The notes beneath the pieces were generated by a model. That model did no database searches. It saw only the letters and a list, made by a program, of their open reading frames with translations, and was not told the origin of the DNA. A program made the position numbers and the translations under genes. A DNA stretch of 64,000 bases. Origin: Schistosoma haematobium (taxonomy: Eukaryota; Platyhelminthes; Trematoda; Strigeidida; Schistosomatidae). Each line of letters begins with the position of its first letter. The first letter of the stretch is position 1. The DNA lies in assembly GCF_000699445.3 (NCBI RefSeq), contig NC_067195.1, positions 67,390,591 through 67,454,590 on the forward strand, written 5' to 3'. This document shows, in pieces, positions 11,960-22,911 of this stretch.

Positions 11960-12070
11960 TATGAACGATAGCCCTTAACAGATGACATGGCTAGGATTTC
12001 TCCGCAGAAAGCGTTACGTCTTGAGTCGATATCTTATAATCATCTTGCAAAAACTTCAAGATAAAACTAA
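11960..12070 (-). mobile_element. Second, very small Gypsy RNase H scrap
   Basis: The minus strand carries a segment resembling the RNase H stretch at 10250-10130. It shares the run CTAGCCATGT and the preceding GCGGAGAAATC / GGTGGGGAACTC block, and then a GGGC end. It is about 100 bp, strongly diverged, with a stop in the aligned frame. I read it as a relic of another Gypsy copy, or of the same insertion separated by decay. Confidence 0.4.
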
Positions 12071-12953
12071 TGGTTGCCTAGGACTTACGTAAAACTGCTA
12101 ATGTTTTTTTTGTTCACTTCATTTAATGTAGAACGTTACTTAATGGTGATCAATTTCGCGTAATGAGAAATAACTGTCAACCTAATTTTCAGCAAACGAA
12201 AGTTCTATGAATCAACAGCGAGTGCAAAGCAATTTTGAAAAATAGTTAAAGGATTAATTTACTAACTTAAATTTATTATTTGAGAGGAAATGTCATACTA
12301 GAGTATTATTCTTAGATTGGGTGATATTCGATATACAAATTTAAATGACGAAAGCAAAAAGAGATTTGAGATAGTACAAGATTATGTCATATTCCTACAA
12401 ATGGCATCGTTTGCTGTTTATGTTGAAGTAATAAACAATATTACTGTAAGAACATGAACACTGAAAAATGAATTTTCAAAAATTCAAAAACTTATATCAG
12501 AAACCAAACTAATATTTCATTGCTTCACATATGCACTGAATAAAAGTGATTTGTGTACAACTTTTTTTCACTGACTATTTCACTATCTGAAGTTGCTATC
12601 AGTTTACAATTTCTGTTATAATTTAACCTGCTTTGCTTTTATAAATATATGAATCTGAATAAGTATTTTTATACCAAATCTGTTAAATCAGCAATTATCA
12701 CTTCTATTAATTTACTTATCGAAACACTGATTCTTTAAACAGAGAGTCACAGTGAATGTTTATAAACGTAAAGTAATGAGGATATGGAACTTGACAGATT
12801 ACAACTATTTTTGAAATAAAAACACAGTCAACAAACAAAAACATACTTTCTTAATTGCGTTGATTAATTAATAATTACCGAAATTACACAGGATAAAAAC
12901 TGTATGATCCTACTGAATTTTAGGATAAATTTCAGTAAAATAGAAGTCCCTAT

Positions 12954-13340
12954 GGAGAAGATTTGTAGCTCAGGTGGATGAATTTGATGGAGTTTTGTTC
13001 TTTGAGCTGGATGGTTTGATCGTGGAGCTTCCATCGTTCATCTGAACGACATCATTAGCACAAACTTCAGATAGAAGTGAAGTGTTCAAATTTCTCTATA
13101 TGCGTTTCACAGCTTGTACTGTACACCTCGACGTTGACCAAAACTAAGGAGTAAACAATGACAAACTTAAGGTCAGTAAGACCCAATCAAGATCAAGGTG
13201 TACAGAACAAGCTGTGAAATGCATGTGGAGAAATTCGAACACTTCACTTCTATCTGAAGTTTGTGCTGATGATGTCGTTCAGAAGAACGGCGAAAGCGCC
13301 ACGACCAAACCATCCAGCTCAGAGGACAAAACTCCATCAA
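12954..13340. mobile_element. Foldback element with long inverted repeats and 10-bp target duplication
   Basis: The left arm (about 12985-13130) and right arm (about 13195-13336) are inverted copies. They contain the blocks GATGGAGTTTTGTTCT, GACATCAT(T/C)AGCACAAACTTC and GCATTTCACAGCTTGT. The element is bracketed by the exact direct repeat AAGTCCCTAT (12944-12953 and 13341-13350), a convincing target-site duplication. The left tip (TAGCTCAGGTGG near 12966) fits an RNA polymerase III A box. No protein is encoded. Related copies lie at 17120-17325, 30350-30425, 35285-35730 and 45765-46035. Confidence 0.7.
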
Positions 13341-13799
13341 AAGTCCCTATTCAAAGATTTAGATAGAAAAGTAAAAAAACAAATAAATAAATAAATAGAA
13401 ATCAGATTGAAGTAAATAACTTCTCACATAATAGGTAATTGTAAATTTACTTAACTTACTGGAAAGCTAATCAATTAAAGGAGTTATATCTTAAAATAGA
13501 ATCGGAAACATTTTTTTTAATAATATGAGAATAACTCCATAACTGATAAACAGATAACATTATGTTTGTCAGTGTTTAAAATAAAACGAACTGGTAACCG
13601 CGCATGAATTATACGTCTTTTTTTAGAGATATTTAATTCACCACTGTCTTGTTATCATAAATATTCGGAAAAAGATTGACTTGTTTTAAATATATATTTC
13701 TAAATGTGACTTGCATTCTGAAGTTTTATTACTATAATCTGAAGTAAAATAATGTCATAACACTACTTGTTGTGTGCATCATACTGTAATATCCTTATC

Positions 13800-14400
13800 C
13801 CTAGCGAATGTATTACGTAATACAGTCGTCAATTAGAACACTGACTTATTGACGTATAAACTAGAGCAGTAGTGAACAAGAACACAAGTGGGGGACGATC
13901 GAAAGTGCTTAAACCCGACATTACAGCACATCTTAATAAAATCTGAGAATTACACAGTAGATATTTAATTTGCAAAATATCAATCAATTGTCTCAAATTG
14001 ACCATTCCTCTTGCGAATATCAGTCAGTCGTCTCAGATTTCATTGTTCCTGCGTTTTCATACCAATTACTTTCTGTTCCAGTTCTTTCCTATTCGACCTT
14101 CTTCTGCCAGACATTCTAATTCCGACTATCGTTATATATTACTCATATCGATATAAGTAGTACACATCGCAGCACGAGCAGCCTAGAGTCCTTATCAGTG
14201 CTTCTTGTCCAGCCCTTCCTGGTGAGTTCGATATACCAATATCAGCCTCCGCTATATAAATCATGTGTTACAGACATAAACAGTTTATATACAAGTAGAT
14301 CCTAGCAGGTACCATTCACTCGTTCTTCGTCCGGATATAACATAGTGTTTCAGTAAAGTTAAATTTGTTCGATCTATCAATAAGCTAACAAGGGTGAACG
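13800..14400. repeat. Less AT-rich interspersed repeat, possible LTR or LINE end
   Basis: This block is noticeably richer in G and C than its flanks. It contains a segment (about 14050-14170; TTCTTCTGCCAGACATTC in its middle) that resembles 17370-17480 (TTCTGCCGCCAGGTTTTCC), followed in both by a conserved AAGTAG(T/C)A(T/C)ACA-like end. It is therefore a dispersed repeat. I could not place it in a known class. Confidence 0.4.
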
Positions 14401-15760
14401 TAACTAAACTTCATTTTGTCATTCTTTTATATAAAAGGAAATTTTGGAATTATTAATTATTAACAGAATATGCATAAATATTATTAGTTAAACGAGAAAA
14501 AAGTAAACGGTAGATTAATTTTATTTCAATTAATCATTGTTTTCATTAAGGAAATCCGACTATTTATAATATTGAGCAAGTAAAAAGCACAAATAGTTTG
14601 GAGTAGTTATGCATTCAAGATCTAGATAAAGATGAAACGTAAACAAGTGTTCACCTTTACAGTTGAACTTTATTCATGTAACTGTGAAGTTATTTTGGTC
14701 AGAAATTTTATCTTTTAAAAACGTTCAGCTACAATCTTCACGATTTCCTACCTTTCCTAATAATATTCATGAAAGACATTTATGTTTACTACAGTGTTTT
14801 AGTGCGACAATACTAAGGCTGCTTTTCTACGTATATTTCTCCTGAATCTATTGTACAATGATGTAGGATGTGAAATGATATGCTAAAAGAATGTGTATAA
14901 TGCTTCTTTAAACAACTATTACGAAGTAAGAAAATCTTACAGTTTCATAACATCCATACGTCTTTAAGCTTTGGTGGTTATATTTCACTGCGATGTTTCA
15001 TAACAGTTTAAAATGATGCTCATTTTATCTCTAACCTTAAAGGTAATATGATAACTTACTGAGGAAAAATCTTGCTGACCAAAAGTCAAAAGAAAATATT
15101 CTTTGATTCTCAAAGTTAGTTAAATGGTTAAAGCTCTAAAATTATTCTCTATTATTAAGTTAAAATTTAGTCTAAACTGGTTTGAAGTGACAATCGAAAA
15201 AATTTTCATTATCTCTGAAAGCAAGGATAATAAGTTAGAAGGAATTCTTTGAGTGAAATATCCATTTTGAAACCTTTGAAAAACTTGTTATGTATATGAG
15301 AAACAACATTTCAGAGTTTAAAACAGTTGAACTTGTTAAACTACCTATCACCCCGCCCTTAGATAATAAACAAGAGATATATAAAACGAATGCATTTATG
15401 TTTAAATATAAATGGTATAAGTTAACATTAGTGAGAATTCCATAGATCATAGTGATTAGCAAACTATAAGCTCATTTTTTGTTTTAAAAATAATTCAATA
15501 AGAAATCGTCAACTATTTGAGTAAGATGAAATAAATATTGTGATTAATGGCTTTTTTTTATTCCTTTAATTTATTGATTAAAATAAGATAAACTGATATC
15601 CTTATATGATTGTAGAAACTTTACTTGTCATATAACAGAATAAAGTTATCTTCTCTAACATTCCCAAGCTGTCACTCCAATAAGATTATTAAAATACTTT
15701 CAATTCACTTAATATGAACTTTATAGAAAATTGCTCTTTAAACAAATCATTTTTATCTGA
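14400..15760. other. No supported feature
   Basis: Very AT-rich DNA. A frame at 14663-14845 follows an acceptor-like TTTACAG but has no recognisable content. Confidence 0.5.
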
Positions 15761-15761
15761 T

Positions 15762-16135
15762 GAATAATTGATTTTAATAGTTGAAATCATGAGTCAATTG
15801 GAGCTAGATCACCATGGAACACTTGGAAGCACTGGACGGCCGTTTCGTCCTAGTACGGGACTCCTCAGCAGTGCAAATCCACTACCCCGCCCTGACAGAT
15901 TCGAACCCAGGACCTGTCGGTCTCGCGCGCGAGCGCTTAACCTATTGAGCACTAAGCTGGCATCCAATGGTGTTAATGTCTAACTTCAACTAATCGAAGA
16001 AATTGAGCAACACATCCATTATTGTCTTTAGTGAGTTACTATCTGACAGCTGACCCGGTTGAACTCCACTGGTCACTGCTCTAACTAGAACTGCAGAAAA
16101 TACTTCTTGAAGCCAGTCACTAGTGAGCATGTGTT
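15762..16135 (-). mobile_element. Hammerhead retroposon, family 2, near full length
   Basis: Read on the minus strand, the unit has a 5' region; then a tRNA-like Pol III promoter with B box GGGTTCGAATC (about 15910-15900); and then a hammerhead at about 15876-15826. The hammerhead has core CTGAGGA, stem II GTCC/GGAC, GAAA, and stem III ACGGCCGT before the GTC cleavage site at 15837-15835. Stem I pairs GCACTG with CAGTGC. The 3' end matches the other family-2 units (CCATGGTG, then the CATGATTTCAA side). No protein is encoded. It is followed directly by a foldback copy on its right. Confidence 0.7.
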
Positions 16136-16378
16136 GATTAATATCAGAAGGGATTTTGTGGATATCATAGTAAATTTAATGGTTGAGATCATGAGTCAAT
16201 TGAAGCTAGACCACTACGGAAAACCTGGAAGCACTGGATGGCCATTTCGTCTTACTGTGGGACTCCTCATCAGTGCAGTCAACTACTTCCAGGTTTTTCA
16301 TGGTGATCTAGCTTCAATTGACTCATAATTACAACTATTAAAATTACTATAATATCCACAAAGACCCCTTCCGATAAT
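16135..16378. mobile_element. Short foldback derivative of family-2 hammerhead retroposon
   Basis: The left arm (about 16142-16240) is the family-2 3' end in minus orientation. The right arm (about 16282-16372) is the same end in plus orientation. The tRNA-like promoter is missing, so the element is almost only a palindrome of the ribozyme-side tail. Both outer ends carry the family terminus (ATCAGAAGGG / CCCCTTCCGAT). The left arm still holds a degraded hammerhead 3' half. Confidence 0.6.
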
Positions 16379-16379
16379 A

Positions 16380-17115
16380 ATTGATTATTTGACTTACCAG
16401 TAATTCATGGTCATAAGCAATTCGATAGGTAATTTTCTGTTACTGAGTACAATATAATAAAGAATTATAATAATCAGTTTGTATTATTTGTAAACTTTAT
16501 TTTAAACAACTTTAAAAAATCTTTTATCCATAGAGCTCATTATCACAAATAAACCAGACAGAAACAATACAATGTAAACAAAAAATTAGTGAACAATAAT
16601 TGTTAAGCTAATTTCAACTAACACTTTTCTCATAAATAAGAATAATTTCTATTTTTAGGAAATTTTTTTGTTTTAATCATCTATGGGTAAACTGTTTGTT
16701 TGAAAACAAAATTATTATTAGCCAACAATAAAAACAATTTTCTAGTAGAATATAAAAGAAATATTCAAAGTCATGTAAAATATGTAAATGATTGAAAAAA
16801 AAAACTGTTTTGAGTATTTCATCGGTTCATAAATCAACTAAATTATTCAATCAAAAATAGAATTTCCGTAAACCAGAGTATGTATGTAATGAATGAGAAC
16901 TCAGGTGAGGACAATCGATTGTATTTGGATATAAAATTACAGAGTCTCTTGGTAAAATATGAAAACCATACACTGAGATAGTGGGGAAGATTTTTAGAAG
17001 CTTGGCACTCAGGTCAATCAGCAATAAACAAACACATTGAAATCGATGCAATTTATCAACCGATCAGAAAAATTATGCAGAACCATAGGAACTAAAATCA
17101 AACCAATGGGAGATA
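16380..17115. other. No supported feature
   Basis: AT-rich DNA with A/T homopolymer runs. No gene or repeat that I can support. Confidence 0.5.
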
Positions 17116-17119
17116 CAAG

Positions 17120-17325
17120 CAAAAAAAGAAGTAAACAATTATAGATTTAAAGTCAACAAGAACCAATCAACATTGATGTGTACAGGACAAGCTGTGAACC
17201 ACATGTGGAGAAATTTGATTACTTCACTTCTAACTGAAGTTTGCTTTGATGACGTCGTTTAGAAGAACGATGAAAGCTCCACGACTAAACCACCCAGCTC
17301 AGAGAACAAAACTCTATCAAAACCA
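17120..17325 (+). mobile_element. Half of a foldback element
   Basis: This is one arm of the foldback family seen complete at 12954-13340 and 35285-35730. It contains GTACAGGACAAGCTGTGAA, a TCTAACTGAAGTTTG block and ACCACCCAGCTCAGAGAA. The partner arm is absent. Confidence 0.6.
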
Positions 17326-17329
17326 TGTT

Positions 17330-17500
17330 TCATCTGCGAATTTCCATCATCTGTCCACATTTTGTTTTCTATTTTCCATTCTATTCTCTTCAACTCGATC
17401 TTCTTAGCCTTCTGCCGCCAGGTTTTCCAATTCCCATTGGTGGTACATACTGCTTATGTCTGCTAACCTAAGTAGCATACACCACATATATAGTACACGT
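17330..17500. repeat. Dispersed repeat shared with 14.05 kb
   Basis: The block around TTCTGCCGCCAGGTTTTCC resembles about 14050-14170. It is interspersed and non-coding. It abuts the foldback arm on its left. Confidence 0.4.
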
Positions 17501-19180
17501 TTTGATGTTTTGCTCTCAGTTCAATACAAATGGCATGGAAAAACAACCCACAACTAAGATTATGAACAGTCGTCATCTCTTTGGTTAATGGCTATCATGT
17601 GTGAGCTACTCTCAAACACTAGCATCACAGTATACCATACTGGCCAACTTAAAAGTATGTTTGAAAAAGGAGTACTGAAATACATTGAAAGGTGAGAACT
17701 TCCTAGTTGTGTCTCCGGAGTACTAATCGTGTGTGACGATTTAACTCAATTGTCTGGTGGATAATATGTTAGGATTTAAAGCACTGTCCGATTTGTATTG
17801 TTTACATATTATTCTTCATTCTCATTAAGCTATTCTCATGAACTTCAATCTTTTTCCGGTAACTAGACCGAATGAAATCCTTTGATACTTTTATTCACAT
17901 ATTATTTCATTGTAGTTAGCTTATGTTTGTTTATTCAAATAAAAGAAAGTCAAATATTTCTACTTAACAGTTGGATGTAAGTATATTTGTTTGTAAATAA
18001 CGTTATCTTAGGAATAGAGTTGCTTAGTTAACAGCTTATTTCCTAGGTGATAATGAACAAACAATCAACACATCATAACACAATCGATGAAATAATACAT
18101 GGGATAAATTGAAACGAAAGATTGATTCTTCTAGCATGATTGTGATATTTTCTAATTAAATTCTCATTATATAAACAATAGGTAAACAATCATCATAATT
18201 CGTTTTCCCAACAGACTTGGAATGTTAGATACTTTAGGTTGTACATTGTAGAATATTTATTGAAACGTAAAAATAAATCAAAACTCCAAGATTTGGTGCG
18301 ATTTCATATGATCTTCTTATTTTGATAACTTTCATAGCCGTTAAAAATGTAATGTCACCAAGTAACAGTAGCGTTTGAAGTAAGGATCTTAGGTCCTAGT
18401 TTAATCATAAATATCAGTAGTGTAAATTAGCTGATGAGCAACAATAGGAAAGAATTGCTTGTTTTAACTTCTACTACTAATCACTATCTAGAAAACCTAA
18501 CTGTTGGAGAGATCCAGAAAACTCCTCAAAAAAATCCAAAAAGTCTCTGAAAGTGCTGAGAAGCATCTTGTCCAATCAGTAATAAATAGAAATTTTGCCA
18601 TAAACATCTAAAAAGTGAAAGGTCACATGTTTAGTTCCTGACTGGATAATTTCCCATGTTGTAGCGTTCTAGAATTTTCCGGAAACACAAGGCCATCTGA
18701 ATTACTATAAAAAATCCTAGATTTTCTGCACATAAATGAACCTTTAGAGTAAAGCAGATCTTTCGTATTTCGCGCCTTTTCTCTTGTATTCAAGTCGCTG
18801 TGTAGATTTAACCTGATGGTTACTAGAAGAGTTTAGGAACCGAATCTAGAAGACTTATTACTAACAAAGGTAAAATAACAGGCATATTCACCAACAGAAA
18901 CTGATCAAATCTGTTCTTGAAAATCAAAAAAAGAAAAAACTCCAGTCCTTACAAATAATAATCATAGATTAACTTGTGAATTAAATGCAAATAATCACTA
19001 GAATTGATAGACATTTCAAGGTGGCTAGTCATGACAAAGTTTCTCAGAGTTAGTTATTATGGGTCAATAATCACAATGAAATAGAATAAGACCCATATTG
19101 CCTTGACTGGTCTAAAATTTTCGTATAAATATTCATGTATATTAGAGTAAAGCCTGATGATGATCTAATTGAAAACAATT
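17500..19180. other. No supported feature
   Basis: AT-rich DNA without supported genes. It ends where the palindrome-related repeat at 19185 begins. Confidence 0.5.
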
Positions 19181-19184
19181 GTTC

Positions 19185-19230
19185 GCTTATATGTGTTGTT
19201 CTAATTTTCACAATGGGAATCTTTAATATT
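19185..19230. repeat. Half-site of the 26.1-kb palindrome
   Basis: The 44 or so bases starting GCTTATATGTGTTGTTC match the right arm of the perfect palindrome at 26123-26192, and continue into the same flank (CTTTAATATT). The sequence is present here as a single arm and lies directly before a Smalpha-type foldback. Confidence 0.7.
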
Positions 19231-19240
19231 TTTAAGGAAA

Positions 19241-19440
19241 GATGGATAGTGGCTAGCAATGGAATCCATGACGCGCGTTTCGTCCTAAGTGGACAACGCG
19301 ATAGCGTTTGAAGCAAACAGTACTAGGTTCGAGTCCCAGAGTGAACATCAACTCTGAGATGCTGGTACATCCATCTGGCGAGTCCCAAATAAGACGAAAC
19401 ACACGTCCTGGATTCCACTGCTAGCCACTATCCACCATTG
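19241..19440 (+). mobile_element. Smalpha-like hammerhead retroposon, foldback form
   Basis: The right part is a sense Smalpha-like unit: AAGTGGACAACGCG (A-box side), B-box-like GGTTCGAGTCCC, the linker ACATCAACTCTGAGATG, and then a hammerhead (19373-19410) with stem II GTC/GAC, GAAA and ACGTC. Its core reads CTGGCGA instead of CTGANGA, so this ribozyme is probably dead. The left 48 bases are the ribozyme 3' half in inverted orientation (GTGGCTAGCAATGGAATCC, then GACGCGCGTTTCGTCC), replacing the usual tRNA-like start. The junction TCGTCC/TAAGTGG is identical to that in the copy at 29776-29985. Confidence 0.75.
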
Positions 19441-19923
19441 CTTGACGTACTTGTCGTTTGTACTTTTTTTCTATGCTTTTTATATTTTTTTACTAATCGT
19501 TTGTTTATAATTTTATTATTGCACATAATTATTATTTCATTACCGATTAATCCCAGTCTTTGATTGTTCGTGTGAAATATCAGTTATTCCAACCGGTTTC
19601 GAAATGTCTTTAGTTTCACAGAATAATCATTTGAGTTTTATACTTTACTGTTATATGTATTGACTAGATGGAAATGACAAATTAAACCTTTCTGAATTTC
19701 GTTTGGAGCAGATAACTGTAATATCAATAGATTTATCATTACGTTACTCGTGCTAAAAACGTTCACCTTTTTACTAACGTTCATGACTTATTGTTCTATT
19801 TCTAAATGTTATCACTTATATCACCACAAAAATTAATTTATCTTGGTTGGAAAGGCGAAGTGAACGAAGCAAAATGACGAGCAGTGGAGGCTTGTGAGCC
19901 GACTCCACTTGATCAGGCGTTAA

Positions 19924-20526
19924 TCAATATTTATAGCCAGATAAAAAGTAAGTTACAAACATGTGATGAATAGGATAAAAAGTGTAGACACATACACTCA
20001 TATAAAAACAGACAGGATTGATAAGTGGATAATTAACAAGGTCAAAACGTGACTTAAGAACAACGGATAAACTGGCCTGTTCAGAAGCTAGAATAAGGGC
20101 TTCTTCAACATTAATAACTGTGCAAATTAAACATAACATCAAGCTTTCCATATCTTCATTCAGCTGGATAAAATTATCAATTAGAAATCTATAGATAAAC
20201 AAGGTTATATTTAAGATATTTTGTTTTGTCTATAGGTGAACAGAGCCAAAAATTCAAATAATGTCTACTGAACTAAAAACGATAACATATCCCACTTGTT
20301 TTTATTATTACATTTTATACTGTTTATAGATTTGTTACTATGACTAAAAATTTATTGTGTATATTAAATATTCAATATAAATAAGTGATCAGGAAGGAAA
20401 TCGTCTCCTCGGAAAGCATGTAAGTGTAACACTTGCATGCCTCTACATAGCTTAGCATAGTTATATTTTTATAAAATAACAGAGATCGAACCTGTATGCT
20501 ACAAAATAACACATTATATTGATATT
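19924..20526 (-). CDS. Two candidate exons of an unidentified gene
   Basis: On the minus strand, an acceptor TTATTTTGTAG near 20485 opens a frame with the block SYVEACKCYTYMLSEETISFL, ending at a TGA near 20372. Further down, an acceptor TTGTTTATCTATAG near 20190 opens a frame reading FLIDNFIQLNEDMESLMLC, then VINVEEALILASEQASLSVV. Both peptides look helical and protein-like, and the second is markedly acidic for such AT-rich DNA. I could not define a donor that joins them in phase, and I do not recognise a family. These may be parts of one gene downstream of the synaptotagmin-like gene on the same strand, or chance ORFs. Confidence 0.27.
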
Positions 20527-20847
20527 TCAACGATACTTCATGAGGAAACTTAGATGACAAGACATTCACGCAATTAGTTTCAACAATTATAAAGTATTAA
20601 TATTTGAAATCCCTCCCTAAAAAAATTATGTTCAGTGATGTTTTAGAGGATTATAACTTATCACTCCATTAGTTTCCCATGTTATTTCGTGAAAAACAAA
20701 GTAAATAAATATGAAAAACGAAAGTTTTCATTGTGATAAAAATATATTAGACGCTTTTATCAAAACATGAAAGAGAATAAACTAGTGGTTTATTTGACTT
20801 CACTACTTTATATTTATCATAGAATTTTACAACTTAGAAATTTATTT

Positions 20848-21082
20848 AATAATGAATCAGAGAGGGGGTTTGTGGATATTATAGTAATTTCAATAGTTGA
20901 GATCATGAATCAACTGAAGCTAGACCACCATGGAAAACCTGGAAGTACTGGACTTTCGTTTCGTCCTAGTATGGGCTGTTCAGTGCTTACAGATTTCTCA
21001 TGATGATCTAGCTTCAATTAACTCATGATCTCAACTATTGAAATTACTATAATATCCACAAACCCCCTCTCTGATTTATTAT
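20848..21082. mobile_element. Short foldback of family-2 hammerhead retroposon
   Basis: Both outer ends carry the family-2 terminus (AGAGGGGGTTTGTGG at the left; the inverse, CCACAAACCCCC, at the right). The arms (about 20855-20945 and 20995-21078) are inverted copies of the 3' end. The centre holds the remains of a hammerhead 3' half (TTTCGTCCTAGTATGGGCTG). No Pol III promoter remains. Confidence 0.6.
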
Positions 21083-21300
21083 TAACTAGTTGGTTAAGCG
21101 CCTGGCGCGAGACTGATAGGTCCTGGGTTCGAATCTCGCGGCGGGGTGCAGGATCGTGGATGCGCACTGCTGAGGAGTCCCATACTAGGACGAAACGGCC
21201 GTCCAATGCTTTCAGGTTTTCCATGGTGGTCTGGCTTCAGTTGACTCATGGTTTCAACTATTGACATTTTTAAAATCATCACAAAACCCCTTCTGATATT
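21083..21300 (+). mobile_element. Family-2 hammerhead retroposon with intact-looking ribozyme
   Basis: It begins inside the tRNA-like region (TAGTTGGTTAAGCGCC), continues through a B box (GGGTTCGAATC, about 21125-21135), and reaches a hammerhead at 21163-21212. The hammerhead has core CTGAGGA (21170-21176), stem II GTCC/GGAC, GAAA, stem III ACGGCCGT, and a predicted cut after GTC at 21203. Stem I is GCACTG against CAATGC (one mismatch). It abuts the foldback copy on its left, so two units are stacked tail to head. Confidence 0.7.
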
Positions 21301-22380
21301 TTCAATTTCCCAACACTAATTGATGTACAGTGTCTTTTGTCAAAGATCTAAAATAAAGTGAAATTTAAAAATAGTCAAAAGTCACTATTAGTCAACGTAT
21401 TTCATCCTAAGAGTAAATAATAACCTGTTTCATGTGTTATTAGGATACTTCAGCAGTGAATATTTCAAGTCTGTACTTTGCCTCGTTACAATAATTTACA
21501 CTTTTTTTAAAAATCCTCAATCAAATAGATCAAGAACTATCATTATAAAACTATTGGAATTATTAAACCACCAGCAAATTTGTCATTTAGCTTTTTAGGT
21601 GGAAACCATAACTTAGGATGTATGCAGAATGTATAATATAAAATTCATTTATGTCATTAATTTAGTATATATATAATCTAAGAATCTTGGTAATCCAATC
21701 TTGTTTGTAACGTAATAATGACGTAAGAAGTAATGACATTGTTCAACGTCACAGCATGCCATTTATCTTGATAATGTTTTTGATACTTATCATATCATTT
21801 TGATAAAGAACTGAACATAGAGTTTTTCATGTGGTTTTTGCAAAATAAAATAGTTTTTTTCTTACATTTCTACCAAGAAAAACGTTTATTATTTTAGTAG
21901 TGAGTTTATTTCCTTTGATGAAGCAAACAACACATACGAGATACTTTTTCCCAAAATTGTTAGACAAGACAATATTAATCACTATGGCATATTACTGACA
22001 ACTGAATAAATGGAAACGTATTGTAAATGAATGAATAAAATAATTTTAAAGAAACTAATTGTTACTGCTTTTCAATGGAATGTTGATGAAGTTTAGGTAT
22101 GTTTCTGTGATTAATGACACGATCGATGACATTATTACATTAATGATTAACGAGTTCTGCTTCATAAGACAAACACATTTAATTATTTAAATATATCCTT
22201 AAAAAGAATCATTTCTGATTACTCAGGAGGTCTCTTAATTTAAGTTGAAAAATAGACGACACTTGTTAAAATGAAGTGAGATGTAAGTTGCTGAATAATT
22301 ATGACATTCAAAATTGTACAGTTCCAAGAATGCTGCATTGGATTCTTTAACTGAATTACATTAAAAGCGTAGTATTTATG
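21300..22380. other. No supported feature
   Basis: AT-rich DNA lying 3' of the synaptotagmin-like gene; it may contain its 3' UTR. I saw no canonical AATAAA in the first 150 bases after the stop on the minus strand. Confidence 0.4.
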
Positions 22381-22384
22381 ATCA

Positions 22385-22911
22385 TCATTCAATACGTAAC
22401 CACTGGTATATACGAGTTCCATTACGCGAACCTGCGTCATTCCAAAATGAAAAGCCTTGACTAGAATGGCATGAAGGTGGTCTGTTAAAATCTTTAATTG
22501 AATCACTCTGGAAGCCATAATCACCAAAATGGCATTCACCAATAGCATTTAATACACGTGTACTAGTAATTGACATTTGTTTAAGTTGATTCAAGCATTC
22601 ATAAGGTATTAAATCTGAAATCGGTAGTTTACCTTTTACGTATATCGTTATACCATGTTTAACTGCTAAATGTCTACCAACAGATTTTTTTACTGTAGGT
22701 AGACTAAAGTGAACAAAACAATCAACCAGTGTGAAGTTGTTAGATTTTGTCTCAGTAGTTTTTGCTTCGCATAGCTTGTTTTCTGTTGATTTGTCTACAT
22801 CTGTTTCATAATGTTTTGAAGTTCTTCGAGAAGGATGATGGATTGTTGTTGCCTTGATTGACTTAATTATATGGCCAGCATTAATCAAACAGCTATATAC
22901 TGTCATTTCAT
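22385..22911 (-). CDS. Exon 3 of the synaptotagmin-like gene (rest of C2B, stop)
   Basis: The acceptor is GTTTTGTTCATAG. The first two bases (AT) complete a Tyr codon begun by the last T of exon 2. The frame runs 175 codons to a TGA at 22387-22385. The block [11 protein letters not shown] followed by a tryptophan-containing segment and IYQWLRIE mirrors the usual C2B ending (IGE, G, then P-R-x-x-I-x-x-W). The ORF overlapping it in another frame (22548-22240) is a shadow. Confidence 0.68.

Noticed and set aside
14663..14845. ORF following an acceptor-like TTTACAG
   Set aside because: Only 60 codons, no motif, no partner exon.
15900..15960. tRNA gene candidates at the A/B-box segments of the retroposons (here and at about 21090, 27210, 34700, 48680, 49700, 59500)
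   Set aside because: The boxes are good, but no complete cloverleaf or acceptor stem can be drawn. They belong to retroposon promoters.
22240..22548. 102-codon minus ORF overlapping the last synaptotagmin-like exon
   Set aside because: Different frame from the C2B text and without recognisable content; a shadow ORF.
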